A DNA stretch of 64,000 nt from Methanobacterium spitsbergense (GTDB lineage: Archaea; Methanobacteriota; Methanobacteria; Methanobacteriales; Methanobacteriaceae), in the NCBI RefSeq assembly GCF_019931065.1, contig NZ_JAIOUQ010000004.1:10950-74949 (forward strand), given 5' to 3'. This document shows, in pieces, positions 18,262 through 27,841 of this stretch. The notes under the pieces are model-generated. The model was not told where the DNA came from. It worked only from the letters and a program-made list of their open reading frames with translations, and did no database searches. Each line of letters begins with the position of its first letter. Within the stretch, counting starts at the first letter, position 1. Made by a program: the position numbers and the translations under genes.

Positions 18262-18537
18262 TTAACCGCCTGCAATGGTTTGGAACATTACAATTTGATC
18301 TCCATCTTTTAAAGGAGTGTCTAGTCCATTAATATCTCTTATGTCTTCTCCATTGATCATGACTTTCAGATAATCTCTGAGGTTTCCATTTTCATCAAAT
18401 AAGACTTCTTTGAAACTTTCATCATATTTCTTACATAAAAATTCTACGAGAGTTTTTATATCTGGAACATCCTCAATTTTGATGTTCTTTTCTCCTGTAA
18501 TATCAATAAAGCGTGTTAAAAATTTTATTTCTATCAA
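18262..18537 (-). CDS. MoaD/ThiS-like ubiquitin-fold sulfur carrier
   Basis: The 91-residue protein has the beta-grasp pattern (IKFLTRFIDITGEKNI, LVEFLCKKY, VMINGEDIRDI, LKDGDQIVMF) and ends in GG, the residues activated by E1-like enzymes to a thiocarboxylate or isopeptide. It could supply sulfur for molybdopterin, thiamine or cysteine, or act as a SAMP. The start is TTG with a GGAGA site about 9 nt before it. It is divergent from cysK and shares a control region holding three TATAAC/GTTATA palindromes, which points to sulfur metabolism. A ThiF-like E1 at 1 kb is a possible activator. Confidence 0.85.
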   Translation of the reverse strand: MIEIKFLTRFIDITGEKNIKIEDVPDIKTLVEFLCKKYDESFKEVLFDENGNLRDYLKVMINGEDIRDINGLDTPLKDGDQIVMFQTIAGG

Positions 18538-18638
18538 TTGAATTCATCTCCTTTATCCATCAGTTTTTAACTCTTTTAAAGTTAAATTGGTAAGAATTTT
18601 TTGTAAAATCTTTGAAGGTTGTTTTTCTTACTCATTAT

Positions 18639-18656
18639 ATATAACTATTGTTAACT
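18639..18656. promoter_or_regulatory. imperfect operator copy between moaD-like gene and cysK
   Basis: ATATAAC-TATT-GTTAACT matches the 18-bp palindrome at 14117 at 15 of 18 positions. It is the copy closest to the MoaD-like gene. Confidence 0.45.
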
Positions 18657-18691
18657 TCATAAAGGAAATTTCAATGGTAAAGAAAGAATAC

Positions 18692-18706
18692 TATAACAAC
18701 GTTATA
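18692..18706. promoter_or_regulatory. operator copy A before cysK
   Basis: TATAAC-AAC-GTTATA has perfect half-sites with a 3-nt spacer. It overlaps copy B by two bases. Confidence 0.6.
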
Positions 18707-18720
18707 TAACGATAGTTATA
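18705..18720. promoter_or_regulatory. operator copy B overlapping the cysK TATA box
   Basis: TATAAC-GATA-GTTATA runs into TATATATATTTAAA (about 18717-18730), the probable TATA box of cysK. Binding here should block TBP, so repression is likely. Confidence 0.6.
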
Positions 18721-18762
18721 TATATTTAAAAAAAATAAAATAAATGCAAAGAAGGTGAAAAA

Positions 18763-19752
18763 ATGGTAAAGATTCCAGAATTAACAAGGGGAATTGCAAA
18801 TAACATTACAGAAACCATAGGAAATACTCCTTTAGTAAGATTAAATAAATTGACAAACGAATCGAAAGCAGATGTAGTGGTGAAAGTCGAATCTTTCAAC
18901 CCACTCTCAAGTGTGAAGGATAGAATTGGTGTGGCAATGATAGAGGCTGGTGAAGAAGCAGGAGTGATCAAAAAGGACACAATTCTTATCGAACCCACAA
19001 GTGGTAACACCGGAATTGCCCTGGCTTTTGTTGCAGCACAGAGAGGATACAAACTCATCCTAACCATGCCAGATACCATGTCAATTGAGAGAAGGAAGTT
19101 GCTTGCTTTGCTTGGGGCAGAAATTGTACTTACACTTGGGGCCAAAGGTATGAAAGGAGCTGTTTCTAAAGCAGAAGAATTAAATGCTGAAATTTCAGGC
19201 TCTGTAATGCCCCAACAGTTCAAGAATAAAGCCAACCCTAAGATACACAGGGAAACCACAGCTCCAGAAATTTGGAGAGACACCGAAGGAAAGGTGGACA
19301 TATTAGTATCTGGTACAGGTACTGGTGGAACAATAACAGGTGTTGGACTGGCCCTTAAAGAACTCAAACCCAGTGTGAAAGCCGTGGCTGTTGAACCTGT
19401 AAAATCTCCTGTACTTTCAGGAGGAAGTCCAGGTCCACATAAGATACAAGGTATTGGACCGGGTTTCGTTCCAGATGTACTTCAAACAGAAGTAATAGAC
19501 GAAATTGTACAGGTTTCAGATGAAAATGCAGCAAAAACCCTTTTAAGACTCGCAAGAGAAGAAGGAATACTTGCTGGTATTTCATCTGGAGCTGCAACCT
19601 ACGCTGCACTTCAATTAGCAAAAAAAGAAGAAAATAGAGGAAAATTAATTGTAGTAATTTTACCAGATACTGGAGAAAGATATTTGAGTATGGATTGGAT
19701 ATTTGATGACATATTCAAAACAACAGATAAGACATCGGATTTTACTAGTTAA
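18763..19752 (+). CDS. cysK: cysteine synthase (O-acetylserine sulfhydrylase)
   Basis: The PLP enzyme makes cysteine from O-acetylserine and sulfide. Visible motifs: [10 protein letters not shown] at the start, the PLP lysine in [12 protein letters not shown], the substrate loop EPTSGNTGI, the phosphate-binding [13 protein letters not shown], and SSGAAT with PDTGERYLS near the C-terminus. The length of 329 residues is slightly above the usual 300-320. The ribosome site is AAGGTGA. It is followed at about 110 bp by cysE, so both steps from serine to cysteine lie together. Three operator-like palindromes precede it. Confidence 0.96.
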   Translation: MVKIPELTRGIANNITETIGNTPLVRLNKLTNESKADVVVKVESFNPLSSVKDRIGVAMIEAGEEAGVIKKDTILIEPTSGNTGIALAFVAAQRGYKLILTMPDTMSIERRKLLALLGAEIVLTLGAKGMKGAVSKAEELNAEISGSVMPQQFKNKANPKIHRETTAPEIWRDTEGKVDILVSGTGTGGTITGVGLALKELKPSVKAVAVEPVKSPVLSGGSPGPHKIQGIGPGFVPDVLQTEVIDEIVQVSDENAAKTLLRLAREEGILAGISSGAATYAALQLAKKEENRGKLIVVILPDTGERYLSMDWIFDDIFKTTDKTSDFTS

Positions 19753-19863
19753 AAAGTACAAATAATATAATATAATATAAAGGGAATTTGAAACAGTAAA
19801 TAGTTAAATAATAAATTAATTTCCTGTTCATAATTCAATTTTTATGTTATCAATGGTGATTGA

Positions 19864-20577
19864 ATGTTTGAAAGAATGAGAGAAGAAATACAGATGGTAT
19901 TTGCAAGGGATCCTGCAGCTAGAAGTACTTTAGAGATTATTCTATGCTCACCTGGACTACATGCAATATGGTTACACAGACTTGCAAGCTGGTTTTGGAC
20001 ACGCAATCACATATTTTGGGGACGATTCATTTCAACTATTAACAGATTTTTAACAGGAGTTGAAATACATCCTGGAGCCAAAATTGGAAGAAGAGTTTTC
20101 ATAGACCATGGCATGGGAGTGGTTGTTGGTGAAACAGCAGAGATAGGCGAAGATGTTCTAATATATCAGGGTGTAGTTTTAGGAGGTACCAGTCTTGAAA
20201 GATCCAAAAGACACCCCACAATTGGAAATGGTGTTGTAATAGGTTCGGGAGCTAAGATTATAGGCAATATTAAAATTGGTGATTGCTGCAAAATAGGTGC
20301 AGGATCAGTTGTTTTAAAACCAGCACCACCCGGTGCAACCATAGTTGGTATCCCTGGAAGGATTGTTCAAGAATCTAGAAAATGTGCAATAGACCTTGAT
20401 CATGGCCAGTTACCAGATCCTGTTGCAGAAGTTATCAAACTTATACTGCAACGTCAAGATGAACTTGAAAAGGAAATTAAAGATCAGAAGATAAGTACAG
20501 ATATTGCTAAGTTGAATCATTTCTTAACTAAAAAATCAGAAATAGAAGAAATTTTCACAGAAGGCGCAGGAATATAA
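19864..20577 (+). CDS. cysE: serine O-acetyltransferase
   Basis: CysE acetylates serine with acetyl-CoA to feed CysK. The N-terminal helical domain (about 1-60, with [20 protein letters not shown]) is followed by left-handed beta-helix hexapeptides: [44 protein letters not shown] and [17 protein letters not shown]. The catalytic His in FIDHGMG and the RHPTIGNGV segment are present. A C-terminal charged tail of about 70 residues goes beyond the short archaeal/bacterial form. GGTGATTGA stands before the ATG. Confidence 0.95.
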   Translation: MFERMREEIQMVFARDPAARSTLEIILCSPGLHAIWLHRLASWFWTRNHIFWGRFISTINRFLTGVEIHPGAKIGRRVFIDHGMGVVVGETAEIGEDVLIYQGVVLGGTSLERSKRHPTIGNGVVIGSGAKIIGNIKIGDCCKIGAGSVVLKPAPPGATIVGIPGRIVQESRKCAIDLDHGQLPDPVAEVIKLILQRQDELEKEIKDQKISTDIAKLNHFLTKKSEIEEIFTEGAGI

Positions 20578-20670
20578 TATTTTCAACCCATTTAATTAAA
20601 ACGCACAATAATGATAAAAAAATACTTTTTATTTTAAAGAAATGAAAGATGATAGATATGAAAGTAGTTA

Positions 20671-20686
20671 TATATCAATTGTTATA
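20671..20686. promoter_or_regulatory. operator copy before the regulator gene
   Basis: TATATC-AATT-GTTATA differs from the consensus by one base and has the same AATT centre as the 14117 site. It lies about 145 bp before the regulator start, which suggests self-control. Confidence 0.5.
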
Positions 20687-20830
20687 TATTGAGATATATT
20701 ATTATAACATTATAAAATGAAATTAATATAACCAAAAAAATTCATTATAAAATGATTTTAATCAAAGAATAATTAACAATTCTTGTTTAATGTCATTTAT
20801 TATAAATAAATTCAAAAAAGAGTGATTAAG

Positions 20831-21223
20831 ATGAGACCCCCATGTGAAATAGTTGTATGGTATGTAATTCCAAGCATACGATCAGAGCTTGCTAAAGAGC
20901 TTCTAAATCTTGGAATGAAACAAAAAGAAATTTCAGAATTACTTGATATTACTCAGCCTGCAGTATCCCAGTATATAAGTGATAAAAGAGGCCACGGAAT
21001 TAAATTTAACGATGAAATACATGAATTAATAAAACAATTTGCGGTTGATCTTAAAGAAGGAAGACTCAATCAAAGCAGTATAATATCAAGAATTTGTGAT
21101 TTATGTAGAAAGATTAAAACAGAAGATGTAGTATGTCAGCTGCACAAAGAAAAAGATAACATACCGGTTAACTGTGATGCTTGTATGGGTTCAAATGCAG
21201 ACCATCATTCTGAACCCCTGTAA
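20831..21223 (+). CDS. helix-turn-helix regulator with a cysteine-rich C-terminus
   Basis: The DNA-binding part is a classical HTH, LGMKQKEISELLDITQPAVS with YISDKRGHG after it (about residues 26-57). The C-terminal third contains ISRICDLCRKI, VVCQL and NCDACMG, five cysteines that could hold an iron-sulfur cluster or zinc and sense redox or sulfur state. It resembles archaeal regulators of the COG2522 type. ATG 20831 is preferred to GTG 20822 because GAGTGAT then serves as the ribosome site. It sits after cysE and has an operator-like palindrome before it, so it is the best candidate to bind TATAAC-N4-GTTATA. That link is inference. Confidence 0.82.
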   Translation: MRPPCEIVVWYVIPSIRSELAKELLNLGMKQKEISELLDITQPAVSQYISDKRGHGIKFNDEIHELIKQFAVDLKEGRLNQSSIISRICDLCRKIKTEDVVCQLHKEKDNIPVNCDACMGSNADHHSEPL

Positions 21224-21496
21224 ATTATTCTACTACATTTAATCCATATTATATCCTATTAAATTTGTAATTTGGGCTATTTTTTATATTTAAATATTCT
21301 AATAATTTGAAACATTCCATTCTAAACCTATTTAGATAAACCCAAGTAAACTAAGGGATTTTAGAATAATAAATTTTTAAGAGATATAATTATCCGCTTA
21401 TTATTTATTTAAATGAGATAACCGAGATTATATAATAAAATGACTTGAAACCCTAATACTAAGAATAAATAAATTTAAACTTTAAGGAAATAAAAA

Positions 21497-23044
21497 ATGT
21501 GCGGAATTGTCGGTATAAAAGCATTTGATCATAATCAAGATGTGGGAAGTGACCTGATAAAAATGCTTAATACAATTAAACACAGAGGTCCTGATGGATC
21601 TGGAGTTTTCATAGGGGGGAAAACTGTACATGGCCCTTTGGAAAATTTAAAAACTCCAGAAGGTTCATTTGGATTGGGCCACAATCTGCTTTCCATTGTT
21701 GGAACAGAAGTTACACAGCCAATTGAAAAACATGGATTTATATTGGTTGCAAACGCAGAGATATATAATTTCAGACAGCTTAAGAGCTGTATCAAAGATA
21801 ATTTTAAGACAAATTCTGACTGTGAAGTTATTATAAATGTTATTCAAGAATTTTATAATGGATCACTTATAGATGCTGTGAAAAAATCTCTTAACAAGTT
21901 AGATGGTGACTATGCATTTGCAATATACGATGGAAAAGACTGTGTGGTTGTAAGGGATCCATTGGGTGTAAAACCCTTGTATTATGGTGAAAATGATTTA
22001 AATGAATTTGCTTTTGCATCTGAGAGGAAGGCACTTTGGAAGATTGGAATAGAAAATGTATATACTCTGGCTCCCGATCATGTACTTTTTAATGGTGTAC
22101 CGTTGAAACTTGATGATAGAGATAATTCAAACTGGAAATTGAATAATATATTTTCTTTTAATGATTTTAATGGTGGTAAAATAAATTCTAATATTGAATA
22201 TCAAAATTTTATTGAAATTCATAATCAAGACCATAATAAAATTCAAATCAAAAATCTGTTAAAAGAACTGTTAGTCAATTCTGTTGAAAAAAGGATTAAA
22301 GGACTTTCCAGAGTGGGTATTGTCTTTTCTGGTGGTGTTGACAGTACAGTTATAGCTAGAATATCTCAAGATCTTGGAGTTGATACAACATTGTACACTG
22401 CAGGCCATGAGAACTCTAGCGATATGAAATTTGCTAAAAAAACTGCAGAAGATATGTGTTTACCCCTAAAAACAAAGATATTAGATGTTGAAGATATTAA
22501 ATATTACACAGGTCTTGTATTAAATGCAATTGAAGAATATAACATCATGAAATTAGGAGTTGGAATGCCCGCTTATCTTGCATCTGAAATGGCCCATGAT
22601 GATGGTGTCAAAGTAATGATGTCTGGTCAAGGTGCTGATGAAATCTTTGCTGGTTACCATCGATATACACAGTTTTACAGTGATAAAGGTGAAAAAACCC
22701 AAGAAGATCTTGAAGAAGATATTTTGAATCTTTATCATGTCAACCTGCAGAGGGACGATGCAGTTACAATGGCAAATAGTGTAGAGCTTAGGGTACCCTA
22801 CCTAGACCTTGAACTTGTTAAAATGGTAATGAAAGTGCCTATGAATTATAAACTTGATGGTAAAGTAGATGGGCTGCGTAAATGTATCCTCCGAGAGATT
22901 GCCGCTGATATTGGTGTTCCATATGAAATTGTTAGAAGACCAAAAAAAGCTGCACAGTATGGTTCGGGTATTCACAAGATCCTTGTGAAGAAGGTTTTAA
23001 AGGATGAAAACTATAAAAATATACTTGAGGTATTGAAAAATTAG
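21497..23044 (+). CDS. asnB: asparagine synthase, glutamine-hydrolysing
   Basis: The N-terminal class II glutaminase starts with the nucleophile Cys2 (MCGIVGI) and has HRGPDGSG and VVRDPLGVKPLYYG. The C-terminal synthase half has the PP-loop VFSGGVDSTVIAR and MSGQGADEIFAGYHRY. With 515 residues it is the shorter archaeal AsnB form. It converts aspartate and glutamine to asparagine with ATP. It is followed by gatC, another component of amide-tRNA supply, but about 100 bp apart, so a common transcript is uncertain. Confidence 0.95.
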   Translation: MCGIVGIKAFDHNQDVGSDLIKMLNTIKHRGPDGSGVFIGGKTVHGPLENLKTPEGSFGLGHNLLSIVGTEVTQPIEKHGFILVANAEIYNFRQLKSCIKDNFKTNSDCEVIINVIQEFYNGSLIDAVKKSLNKLDGDYAFAIYDGKDCVVVRDPLGVKPLYYGENDLNEFAFASERKALWKIGIENVYTLAPDHVLFNGVPLKLDDRDNSNWKLNNIFSFNDFNGGKINSNIEYQNFIEIHNQDHNKIQIKNLLKELLVNSVEKRIKGLSRVGIVFSGGVDSTVIARISQDLGVDTTLYTAGHENSSDMKFAKKTAEDMCLPLKTKILDVEDIKYYTGLVLNAIEEYNIMKLGVGMPAYLASEMAHDDGVKVMMSGQGADEIFAGYHRYTQFYSDKGEKTQEDLEEDILNLYHVNLQRDDAVTMANSVELRVPYLDLELVKMVMKVPMNYKLDGKVDGLRKCILREIAADIGVPYEIVRRPKKAAQYGSGIHKILVKKVLKDENYKNILEVLKN

Positions 23045-23147
23045 ATGGAAATGGTGTACAAACAATAAGTGTTAAAAACATTTATGAATAAATTAACCAT
23101 TATCAAGCTTAACAATTATTAATATTATTTATGATAGGGTGTTGGAT

Positions 23148-23363
23148 TTGAAAATAGAAAAAGAAGCAGAAACCATATTGAAAAAGTTTTCAGAAGCGCT
23201 CAAGGACATCCCTGATCTTGAGGAAACCCACTACATGGTGGATAATGTAAATCTTTCGCGTGAAGATATTGCAGAAGATAAAAATCCTGAAAAAATTCTG
23301 AGAAATGCTCATACTGATGAAAATGGCAATATCATTGCTGAGAAAGGAAAATGGGTCAGATAA
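23148..23363 (+). CDS. gatC: Asp/Glu-tRNA amidotransferase subunit GatC
   Basis: GatC stabilises the GatA-GatB heterodimer that amidates mischarged Asp-tRNA(Asn). The 71-residue sequence has the archaeal form: IEKEAETILKKFSEALKDIP, then DLEETHYMVDN and a C-terminal RNAHTDENGNIIAEKGKWV. The start is taken as TTG 23148, 8 nt after TAGGG; a GTG at 23139 in the same frame overlaps that site. It ends one base before the ATG of the ACT-domain gene. Confidence 0.85.
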   Translation: MKIEKEAETILKKFSEALKDIPDLEETHYMVDNVNLSREDIAEDKNPEKILRNAHTDENGNIIAEKGKWVR

Positions 23364-23364
23364 T

Positions 23365-23853
23365 ATGAGATTAAACCTTGTTTTAGAACTTTTAGATGTT
23401 CCTGGACAGCTTTTAGATGCACTGGATCCAATTGGAAAATTGGGTGCAAATATAGTTGCTGTTATACACCAGAGAGATGTTAAAACAGAAAGAGGAACTG
23501 TACCCGTCCATATAACATTGGAAGGGGATGATGAAACTCTTAAAAGGGTTTTAGATTCCATAGAAAAAATGGATATTCAGATAATGGAAGTTGATGGTGT
23601 TGTAAAAAAAGAGAAGATAACAACAATATTCATTGGCAATATAGTTGATCAAGATTTAAAAGAAACAGTCAAAGTACTCAACAATATCAACGGTGTTTCT
23701 GTGGCAGATCTAGACCTTAAAATGTCTGACAATCCAACTAAATCTGCATCAAGAATAGTTATAGAGGCAGATTATGGAATAAAAAAATCTTTGATGGAAA
23801 ATATTAAAGAACTAGGCAGATCTAAAGGATTTTTAGTAATAAACGAGGTTTAA
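23365..23853 (+). CDS. ACT-domain regulatory protein next to homoserine dehydrogenase
   Basis: The 162-residue protein has an N-terminal ACT domain (LNLVLELLDVPGQLLDALDP, GANIVAVIHQRDVKTERGTV) and a second ACT-like half (ITTIFIGNIVDQDLKETVKV). ACT domains bind amino acids and modulate nearby enzymes. In methanogens this protein is often found directly before hom, as here (90 bp), so it probably tunes threonine/methionine branch flux. ATG 23365 starts right after the gatC stop; upstream in-frame codons lie inside gatC. Confidence 0.87.
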   Translation: MRLNLVLELLDVPGQLLDALDPIGKLGANIVAVIHQRDVKTERGTVPVHITLEGDDETLKRVLDSIEKMDIQIMEVDGVVKKEKITTIFIGNIVDQDLKETVKVLNNINGVSVADLDLKMSDNPTKSASRIVIEADYGIKKSLMENIKELGRSKGFLVINEV

Positions 23854-23942
23854 ATAGTTAGAAATGTATTTTATGGTTAAATTTTTATTAGTTAATTTAT
23901 CTAAATCCGATTTAACCTTCTTTTAATTTGGAGGAAGTTTTT

Positions 23943-24956
23943 ATGAAATTATGTATCATTGGTTTCGGAGCAGTTGGAAAGGGAGTTTCAAGGGTAATCT
24001 CAATGAAAAAAGAGATTCTCAAGGAGAAATATGGTCTTGATATCAGCGTTGTGGCTGTAACAGACAGATCAGGAGCAGCAATAAATCCAGATGGACTGGA
24101 CACAGATTTATTGATTGAAACCAAAGAAAAAACTGGTAAAATATCCGAATACCCTGAATACGGTGTTACAGATGTTACAGGAATACATGTACTAAACCAA
24201 GTGGATTATGACTGTCTTATCGAAGTGACACCAACCAATATAGATGATGGTGAACCAGCAAAATCACATATACTAACTGCAATGAACGATGGTAAAGATG
24301 TTGTAACATCAAACAAAGGACCACTTTCTTTATGTTTCAGTGAACTCATAGAAGCAGCCAATTCAAATAATTCAATATTTAAATACGAAGCCTCTGTTGG
24401 AGGTGCAATGCCCATTATAAATTTTGCCCATGAAACACTGGCAGGAAATGAGATATCTTCTGTACAGGGAATCTTGAATGGAACATGTAATTACATTCTT
24501 TCAAGAATGGCAAATGAAGGATCTCCATACGGCCAAACTCTTAATGAAGCTCAAGAGTTAGGTATAGCCGAGACAGATCCATATCAAGATGTGGAAGGTA
24601 TAGATGCTGCATGTAAAATAGTGATACTAGCAAACTCTGTATTAAATATGAATGTGAGTTTAAAAGATGTTCAAATAGAAGGTATTTCACGAATTACACC
24701 CGAATCAATATCACTTGCTAAAAAAGAGGGTTTTCTAATCAAACTTATAGGTGAAGCTTCTCACAATAATCTGGAAGTATCTCCAAGGCTTGTTAGAGAA
24801 GGATCACCCTTTGCAGTTGATGGTACATTGAATGTTGCAACCCTTAGAACAGACCTTGCAGACGATGTTACTGTAGCAGGTAAAGGAGCAGGATCAATTG
24901 AAACTGCCTCTGCAATTTTAAGCGATATCATAAGTATATGGAAATCCAGTTTATAA
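23943..24956 (+). CDS. hom: homoserine dehydrogenase
   Basis: The enzyme reduces aspartate semialdehyde to homoserine with NAD(P)H. The Rossmann loop [13 protein letters not shown] is at the N-terminus. The catalytic region has [56 protein letters not shown] and the late Lys/Asp set. The length, 337 residues, is that of the short archaeal form without its own ACT domain; the separate ACT protein just upstream may replace it. GGAGG stands 8 nt before ATG 23943. Confidence 0.95.
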   Translation: MKLCIIGFGAVGKGVSRVISMKKEILKEKYGLDISVVAVTDRSGAAINPDGLDTDLLIETKEKTGKISEYPEYGVTDVTGIHVLNQVDYDCLIEVTPTNIDDGEPAKSHILTAMNDGKDVVTSNKGPLSLCFSELIEAANSNNSIFKYEASVGGAMPIINFAHETLAGNEISSVQGILNGTCNYILSRMANEGSPYGQTLNEAQELGIAETDPYQDVEGIDAACKIVILANSVLNMNVSLKDVQIEGISRITPESISLAKKEGFLIKLIGEASHNNLEVSPRLVREGSPFAVDGTLNVATLRTDLADDVTVAGKGAGSIETASAILSDIISIWKSSL

Positions 24957-25033
24957 AATTTATATTTCAAATTATTTTCAATCTTTTCTCATAAAATCGA
25001 AATAATACTATTCAAATTAAGGGATCTAAAAAA

Positions 25034-26239
25034 ATGAAATATATTGTAGTTATAGGGGATGGTATGGCAGATCTCCCCATCAAGGAATTAAACGGTTTAA
25101 CACCACTTCAAAGTGCTGAAACTCCAAACATGGATTTAATTGCATCAAAGGGAGTTAGTGGAATGCTTAAAACTGTTCCAGATGATCTTACTCCAGGATC
25201 CGATGTTGCGAACCTTTCAATCATGGGTTACAATCCAAAGAAGTATTATACAGGAAGAGGACCACTGGAAGCACCAAGTGTTGGTGTGAAATTAGATGAA
25301 GGAGACGTTGCATTCAGATGCAATTTCATAACAGAAGATAATGGAATACTTGCAGATTTTAATGCAGGACATATCAGTACTGTTGAAGCATCAGAACTTA
25401 TAGAAACACTGAATCAAAAATTTTATCATTATGGAAAATTTTATTTAGGCACCAGCTACAGACATCTTTTTGTATTAAAGGATGAAAAATCGGCTTCTCT
25501 TAACTCAACACCCCCACACGATGTTGTTGGAGAAAATATTGAAGTAAATCTTCTAAAACCTGCTCATGATAAAAATGCTGTTTTGCTCAATAAAATAATG
25601 GAAGAATCTAAGGATATACTCATAAAACATCCAGTTAATGAGAAACGTATTACAGAGGGCAATTTACCTGCTAATATGATCTGGTTATGGGGACAGGGAG
25701 TTAAACCATCCATGCCCAGTTTTTCAGGTAAATATGGGCTTAAAGGTGCCACAGTTACAGGTGTTGATCTTGTTAAGGGTCTTGGTATTTATATGGGACT
25801 CAATAATATCCATGTTCCGGGCGCTACAGGATATTTAGATACGGATTATTGTGGAAAAGCTAAATATGCTCTTGAAGCATTGGAAACTCATGATATAGTT
25901 TTTATTCATGTGGAAGCACCCGATGAAGCGGGTCATTCAGGAGATCTTAAAGAAAAAATTATGGCAATAGAACGCATAGACAATAGAATTTTGGGCAAGA
26001 TCCTTGATGAAGTTCCGGGGTATGATGAATATTGTGTTGCTATTCTCCCTGATCATCCCACACCCATATCATTGAAAACCCATACACATGACCCTGTACC
26101 ATATTCAATGTGTTCAACATCAAATTCATGCGATGGTGTAACAAAATATGATGAATTTTCTGTAAGAAAAGGTGTTATGGGAATTAAACCAGGCTATGAA
26201 TTCATTAAAAGCTTAATTAATTATTCAAATCATAAATAA
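25034..26239 (+). CDS. apgM: archaeal 2,3-bisphosphoglycerate-independent phosphoglycerate mutase
   Basis: The protein belongs to the alkaline-phosphatase superfamily. Metal-binding motifs: GDGMADLP at the start, [16 protein letters not shown] with the catalytic Ser/Thr, [13 protein letters not shown], and [20 protein letters not shown]. The length, 401 residues, is typical of archaeal aPGAM. It would interconvert 3- and 2-phosphoglycerate in gluconeogenesis. Its place right after hom is notable, because some relatives act as homoserine kinases; no classical thrB is visible here, so that alternative should be kept open. Confidence 0.92.
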   Translation: MKYIVVIGDGMADLPIKELNGLTPLQSAETPNMDLIASKGVSGMLKTVPDDLTPGSDVANLSIMGYNPKKYYTGRGPLEAPSVGVKLDEGDVAFRCNFITEDNGILADFNAGHISTVEASELIETLNQKFYHYGKFYLGTSYRHLFVLKDEKSASLNSTPPHDVVGENIEVNLLKPAHDKNAVLLNKIMEESKDILIKHPVNEKRITEGNLPANMIWLWGQGVKPSMPSFSGKYGLKGATVTGVDLVKGLGIYMGLNNIHVPGATGYLDTDYCGKAKYALEALETHDIVFIHVEAPDEAGHSGDLKEKIMAIERIDNRILGKILDEVPGYDEYCVAILPDHPTPISLKTHTHDPVPYSMCSTSNSCDGVTKYDEFSVRKGVMGIKPGYEFIKSLINYSNHK

Positions 26240-26436
26240 ATTTTTTTATATATATTAACTCTAAAAACAGTAAAATAATTCTATATTAAAACCAATTATT
26301 ATATGAAAACAATATCAATCCATTTATTTGTTTACAAGAACTTTTATATAGAATGTTATCTAGACATTTACTTTCAATTATTAACTCTAATAATAAGTTT
26401 CATTAAATTATAAGATAATCCTGGGGAGGGTAATTT

Positions 26437-27828
26437 ATTTTAGATTTGACACCATCAATTTTATTTGGTAAAATTACAAAATTTGCATTGAATATTGTTG
26501 GTATGACTGGAACTGCACTTCCAGGTAAAGTTGCAATGATGATCAATCCTGATCTACTGCTTATTTTAAATTCAAGATGTAAAAGGAAAGTAATTATAAC
26601 GGGTACCAATGGTAAAACAACAACCAACAATCTTATAAATCATATATTAAACTCTGAGTACGAAGACATTCTTTCAAATCTAATGGGTGCCAATATGCCC
26701 CAGGGTGTTGCAAGTGCATTTTTAAACAACACAAAAAAAGTATATGATTGGGGTATATTTGAGGTTGATGAAGGATCGTTTCCCGATGTTGTAAAATATA
26801 TAGAACCCGACTACGTTGTTATAACCAATTTCTTCAGGGATCAACTCGATAGATTCGGTGAAATAGAGAACACGTCAAATATTGTTTATGAGGCAATTAA
26901 ACCGTTAAATACAACTTTAATTTTAAATGCTGACGATCCAATGGTTTCTAATTTTAAAGATCTTGGAAAAAAGAATGTATATTACGGTGTTGAACAAACA
27001 AAATTCAGCTCAAAAACACAGCGGGTTGTTGAATCACGTTTCTGTCCAATCTGTTCAAATAATCTCGAATATGAATACTTCAACTATGGACAGTTAGGTA
27101 GATATAAATGCAATAGCTGTGACTTTAAAAATCCTGATTACAACTACAGGGTATCTGAAATTGAGTACCATGATGATTCATACCATTTCAAGGTTGATAA
27201 TTCCAAAGGTCAGACCAATGATGTTATCTTTAGATATGATGGAATTTATAACGCCTATAACTGCTGTGCCGCCATTGCATTTTCAATTGAAGCCGGTTTG
27301 GACATGGAGCAAGTAGTAGAAAGAATTGATAACTTTGATTACAAACTTGGTAGAATGGAAAACTTTGAGTTCCAAGATAAAATTGTTAAAATTGTACTGG
27401 TAAAAAATCCCATAGGACTTTCAGAAGTAATTAAAAGTATATCCAACGACAAGAGAAAAAAATCTCTTTTATTCATTCTTAATGATAATCCTGCTGATGG
27501 AACAGATGTTTCATGGATATGGGATGCAAATGTTGAAGCTATTAATGATATTGATAATCTGACATCAATACACTGCTCAGGAACAAGGGCAAACGACATT
27601 GCTCTCAGAATCAAGTATTCTGAAAGCAGCAAAAATAATATGGAGATTAACGATAACATGGAAGAATCAATTGAAAATGTGCTCAGAGAAGATGTTGAAA
27701 TTATTTATATACTTCCCACTTACACAGCAGTTTTCCTGACCCGTGACTATATTATGGGACATCTAAACCATACAAATGCCCGTATCCCAAGGATCAAAGA
27801 GTTGATCAAATCAAAGATAGGTACCTAA
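26437..27828 (+). CDS. murT: MurT-like Mur ligase domain protein (amidotransferase partner), probable ATT start
   Basis: MurT with GatD amidates glutamate in bacterial lipid II; in a pseudomurein archaeon the target is presumably a wall peptide precursor. The Mur-ligase ATP loop ITGTNGKTTTNN is intact, followed by VDEGSFPDVVKYIEPDYVV and NFFRDQLDRFGE. A four-cysteine ribbon (CPICSNNLEY and CNSC), typical of MurT, lies in the middle, and the C-terminal DUF1727-like part holds FILNDNPADGTDVSWIWD. GGAGG is 7 nt before ATT 26437; the first usual start, TTG 26446, is 16 nt away. gatD follows 13 bp later. Confidence 0.9.
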   Translation: MLDLTPSILFGKITKFALNIVGMTGTALPGKVAMMINPDLLLILNSRCKRKVIITGTNGKTTTNNLINHILNSEYEDILSNLMGANMPQGVASAFLNNTKKVYDWGIFEVDEGSFPDVVKYIEPDYVVITNFFRDQLDRFGEIENTSNIVYEAIKPLNTTLILNADDPMVSNFKDLGKKNVYYGVEQTKFSSKTQRVVESRFCPICSNNLEYEYFNYGQLGRYKCNSCDFKNPDYNYRVSEIEYHDDSYHFKVDNSKGQTNDVIFRYDGIYNAYNCCAAIAFSIEAGLDMEQVVERIDNFDYKLGRMENFEFQDKIVKIVLVKNPIGLSEVIKSISNDKRKKSLLFILNDNPADGTDVSWIWDANVEAINDIDNLTSIHCSGTRANDIALRIKYSESSKNNMEINDNMEESIENVLREDVEIIYILPTYTAVFLTRDYIMGHLNHTNARIPRIKELIKSKIGT

Positions 27829-27841
27829 AGGAGGAGATATA

